DNA of 64,000 bases. It comes from Bacteroidota bacterium. Lineage in GTDB: Bacteria; Bacteroidota; Ignavibacteria; Ignavibacteriales; Melioribacteraceae. The translations under genes were made by a program, and so were the position numbers. The stretch spans positions 62,001-126,000 of the forward strand of contig JAHISV010000011.1 of the NCBI GenBank assembly GCA_018818065.1. Direction: 5' to 3'. Under the pieces are notes generated by a model that worked only from the letters and a program-made list of their open reading frames with translations, did no database searches and was not told where the DNA came from. Below, piece after piece: positions 61,342 to 64,000 of this stretch (positions are counted from its first letter, which is position 1; each line of letters begins with the position of its first letter).

Positions 61342-61469
61342 CCATAAATTTAGAGAGTGTATCATTATCAATGTACCAATCGCCTTGATGAATGATGGCA
61401 TGTAGTCTAAGGATTAGAGATTTTTGAATTAGCGAATTAATACAAATGAATAATTTCACGGAGGTCGTT

Positions 61470-62870
61470 TTGAGAAAAACTAAAGTTAAGGTGCATCCCT
61501 ATATTCCAAACTCAGCACCTGAGGTTAAGCAGGCAATGCTTAAGGAAATTGGTATTAAAAAAGTTGACGAGCTTTATAATGAGATCCCCTCAAAGATACG
61601 ATTTAAAGGCAAATTGAATATACCTGATGGGATTGAATCGGAATTTGCCTTGAAAAGACATGTTGAGACTATTCTTGCGAAAAATACAAGTTGCGTAGAT
61701 AATCTAAGTTTTCTTGGCGGTGGTGTTGCTAATCATTATGTCCCTGTAATTTGTGATGAGGTGAATTCAAGAGCAGAATTCTTAACAGCTTACGCTGGTG
61801 AACCTTATGAAGACCATGGCAGATTTCAATCGCTATGGGAATTCCAAAGTTTAATGGCAGAACTGCTGGATGTTGAAGTTGTTAGTGTGCCTACTTTTGA
61901 CGGCGCTCAGGCTGCAAGTTCATCAATTGGTATGATAAGAAGGTATACCGGGCGTGATGAAATTTTGATATCTGATACAACCTCACCAGATCGACTTGCC
62001 GTAATTCAAAACTATTGTCATCCAATGATTAAAATAACGATGGTTAAGCATAACGTAAAAACCGGAATGATGGATATTGAAGATCTAAAACAAAAAATGA
62101 CTAAAAATGTAGCAGGCATTTATTTTGAAAATCCATCTTACCTTGGATTTATTGAAACAGAGGGCAAAGAGATTTCTAAAATAGTTCATAAGAATGGTGG
62201 CAAAGTAATTGTGTACGCAGACCCGATTTCATTAGGAGTTTTAACTCCTCCATCAAATTATGGTGCTGATATTACATGTGGTGAAATTCAACCGCTCGGT
62301 CTTCACATCAATTACGGTGGCGCTACGGGCGGCTATATTGGTGTTAATGACGATCCCAAACTAGTACAGGAATATCCCTGGAGATTATTTGGTATTGATA
62401 AAACAGAAGTAGAAGGCGAATGGGGTTTTGGTGATGTACTTTATGATGACAGAACTTCTTTTGGTAACCGTGAAACAGGTAAAGATTATGTCGGCACAGC
62501 CTCTGCTTTATGGGGTATTACCGCTGGTGTCTATCTCGCTTTAATGGGACCTGAAGGAATGAAAGAAGTTGGGACTGTTATCATGCAAAGATCTCAATAC
62601 GCAGCAAAAAAAATAAGTGGAATTAAGGGGATTAAAGCTCCGGCAATTGATTCACCTTTTTTCAAAGAATTTATTGTCGACTTCAATAAAACTGGAAAAA
62701 CAGTCAGTCAAATTAATAAGGCACTTGAAAAGAAAGGAATATTTGGTGGGAAAGACCTTTCAAAAGAGTTCAAGGAACTTGGTCAAAGCGCTCTTTTTTG
62801 TATTACTGAAGAAAACACGAAAGAAGATATTGACAGACTGGTTAGTGAATTAAAAAACATTATTAAGTAA
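61470..62870 (+). CDS. gcvPA: Glycine dehydrogenase (decarboxylating) subunit 1-like, divergent GcvPA
   Basis: A 466-aa fold-type I PLP-fold protein, the non-PLP-lysine subunit of a two-subunit P-protein. Recognisable: PHYIPN-like start (VHPYIPNSAPEVK), FLGGGVANHYVP and SLWEFQSLMAELLDVEVVSV. The segment canonically reading TPYQPEISQGELQ is here AGEPYEDHGRFQS, so the protein is divergent. Start assigned to TTG at 61470 because GGAGGTCG lies 5 nt upstream; an in-frame ATG at 61446 lacks a site. Followed 32 nt later by the second subunit gene. Confidence 0.75.
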   Translation: MRKTKVKVHPYIPNSAPEVKQAMLKEIGIKKVDELYNEIPSKIRFKGKLNIPDGIESEFALKRHVETILAKNTSCVDNLSFLGGGVANHYVPVICDEVNSRAEFLTAYAGEPYEDHGRFQSLWEFQSLMAELLDVEVVSVPTFDGAQAASSSIGMIRRYTGRDEILISDTTSPDRLAVIQNYCHPMIKITMVKHNVKTGMMDIEDLKQKMTKNVAGIYFENPSYLGFIETEGKEISKIVHKNGGKVIVYADPISLGVLTPPSNYGADITCGEIQPLGLHINYGGATGGYIGVNDDPKLVQEYPWRLFGIDKTEVEGEWGFGDVLYDDRTSFGNRETGKDYVGTASALWGITAGVYLALMGPEGMKEVGTVIMQRSQYAAKKISGIKGIKAPAIDSPFFKEFIVDFNKTGKTVSQINKALEKKGIFGGKDLSKEFKELGQSALFCITEENTKEDIDRLVSELKNIIK

Positions 62871-62902
62871 TTATCCAAAAAATTTTATTGAGGAAATTGA
62901 CA

Positions 62903-64000
62903 ATGAGTGCAGATATAAAATCAAAATTAAGAAAATTCCATCAGGCTAAATGGGATGAGCAATTAATCTTTGAACTTGATACTCCGGGCGAGAGAGGCAT
63001 TATTGTCGGTGGTGTTGAAGATGAAATTGAAAAGCAGATCGGTAATGGATTTGCAAATCTTCCCACAGGCATGAAAAGAAAAAAATCACCTGCTTTGCCT
63101 GAAGTTGGACAAATGAGAGTCCTAAAGCATTACCTGCGTTTATCGCAACATACACTAGGCGCTGATCTTAACGTTGATATCGGGCAGGGAACATGTACTG
63201 TTAAGTATAGTCCAAAAATTAACGAGACAATTGCGCGCAATCATAAAGCTACAAAACTTCATCCGTGGCAGGATGAATCGCAAGTGCAGGGTGCACTGGA
63301 GATACTTTATAAATTGAATGAATATTTAAGTGAACTTTCCGGTTTGGATCACTTTACGATTCAACCGCCGTCCGGATCAGCCGCTATTTTTACTATGGCT
63401 TCTATTGTTCAGAAGTATCATGAGGTGAGAGGGGAGGCTGATCAAAGAGATGAAATTATTACAACAATATTTTCTCATCCTTCTGATTATTCTGCCGTAG
63501 CATTAAAAGGTTATAAAGTTACCATGCTATATCATGATCCAAAAACAGGTGTTCCTTCTGCAGAGGCTTTAAGAGCTGCCATATCAGAAAGAACTGCAGC
63601 TATCTTTATTACCAATCCTGAAGATACAGGCATTTATAATCCTGAGATTCCTGAATTTACTAAAATTGCACACGAGGCTGGTGCTCTGTGTTGTTACGAT
63701 CAGGCAAACGCAAACGGGTTGTTAGGAATTACAAGAGCAAAAGAAGCTGGATTTGATATGTGTTTCTTTAATCTGCATAAAACATTTTCAACTCCTCATG
63801 GATGCGGCGGACCTGCCACGGGTGCCATGGGTGTAACTAAGGCATTGAAAGAATTTTTGCCAGCACCTTATGTTGAAAAGAAAAAAGGCACTTATACTCT
63901 TAACTACAACTTGAAGCATTCTATTGGTAAGGTAAGAAGTTTTTACGGTGTATTTCCTGTAGCACTTAAAGCTTATTCATGGCTTAGAAGCCTTGGTGCT
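62903..64000 (+). CDS. gcvPB: Glycine dehydrogenase subunit 2-like, divergent GcvPB, cut by the window end
   Basis: 366 residues are present and the frame is open to the last base. In this subunit family the PLP lysine lies in N-L-H-K-T-F; here it is K293 (FFNLHKTFSTPHG). The PLP-cap region reads GQGTCTVKYSPKINE, where canonical P-proteins have PLGSCTMKYNPK. The loop after the lysine is GCGGPATGAMGV instead of GGGGPGAGPVGV. These changes near the active site mean that the substrate may not be glycine. AGGAAA precedes the ATG. The rest of a glycine cleavage system is not visible. Confidence 0.78.
   Translation, partial: MSADIKSKLRKFHQAKWDEQLIFELDTPGERGIIVGGVEDEIEKQIGNGFANLPTGMKRKKSPALPEVGQMRVLKHYLRLSQHTLGADLNVDIGQGTCTVKYSPKINETIARNHKATKLHPWQDESQVQGALEILYKLNEYLSELSGLDHFTIQPPSGSAAIFTMASIVQKYHEVRGEADQRDEIITTIFSHPSDYSAVALKGYKVTMLYHDPKTGVPSAEALRAAISERTAAIFITNPEDTGIYNPEIPEFTKIAHEAGALCCYDQANANGLLGITRAKEAGFDMCFFNLHKTFSTPHGCGGPATGAMGVTKALKEFLPAPYVEKKKGTYTLNYNLKHSIGKVRSFYGVFPVALKAYSWLRSLGA

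Noticed and set aside
61342-61469. Glycine riboswitch before gcvPA
   Set aside because: The leader shows no tandem glycine aptamer core or typical stem pattern.

Overview
The window is AT-rich, densely coded chromosomal DNA from a Gram-negative bacterium of the Bacteroidota/Ignavibacteriota/Calditrichota (FCB) group. Two secreted proteins (34459-36195 and 38849-40213) end in the C-terminal sorting domain of the type IX secretion system, with the NPxNPFNPxT motif common in Ignavibacteria and Calditrichota. A TonB-dependent receptor next to a membrane-bound propeller/AraC regulator fits the same group. The species cannot be fixed from the sequence. There are no rRNA or tRNA genes, no complete insertion sequence, no CRISPR array and no phage genes.

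Layout. 1-4450: 3'-truncated TonB-dependent receptor and its likely regulator. 4671-8000: small membrane protein with a hairpin over its ribosome binding site, nitroreductase, YgjP-type metallopeptidase, a degenerate peptidase-like membrane protein and an outer-membrane protein. 8253-12182: ferrous-iron operon (dtxR, a TM-DtxR-FeoA fusion, and FeoB split into two genes) with an 18-bp palindrome in front. 12434-14647: membrane-embedded spermidine-synthase-like protein. 14905-28657: the most interesting region, a hydroxyproline and proline-peptide utilisation island. 28769-29400: toxin-antitoxin pair. 29570-40213: secreted proteins, including a matrixin-type protease. 40268-51983: tungsten/pterin-cofactor island (Rrf2 regulator, WtpABC, MoeA, MoaA, MoaC, MOSC-Mog, a divergent aldehyde:ferredoxin oxidoreductase, ThiS/MoaD and ThiF). 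52413-64000: orphan sensor kinase, S37 and C69 peptidases, SDR, PflX-type radical SAM protein, GH63 lipoprotein, and a divergent GcvPA/GcvPB pair cut by the window end.

How the genes fit together. The central island encodes a glycyl-radical trans-4-hydroxy-L-proline dehydratase (HypD) with its activase, a trans-3-hydroxy-L-proline dehydratase (Cys/Thr pair), two M24 Xaa-Pro peptidases and a POT di/tripeptide transporter. It also encodes four enzymes that resemble the human mitochondrial hydroxyproline pathway: a proline/hydroxyproline dehydrogenase, an ALDH4A1-type P5C dehydrogenase, a HOGA1-like 4-hydroxy-2-oxoglutarate aldolase and an AGXT-like alanine-glyoxylate aminotransferase. Together they predict uptake of collagen-type Pro/Hyp peptides, cleavage to amino acids, and breakdown of both hydroxyproline isomers by an oxygen-sensitive radical route and an oxidative route ending in pyruvate, glyoxylate and glycine. 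The secreted matrixin, the S37 prolyl peptidase, the C69 dipeptidase and the GcvPA/B pair may feed into or drain this pathway, but that link is inference.

Functions were read from motifs and remembered family features; no database search was run.
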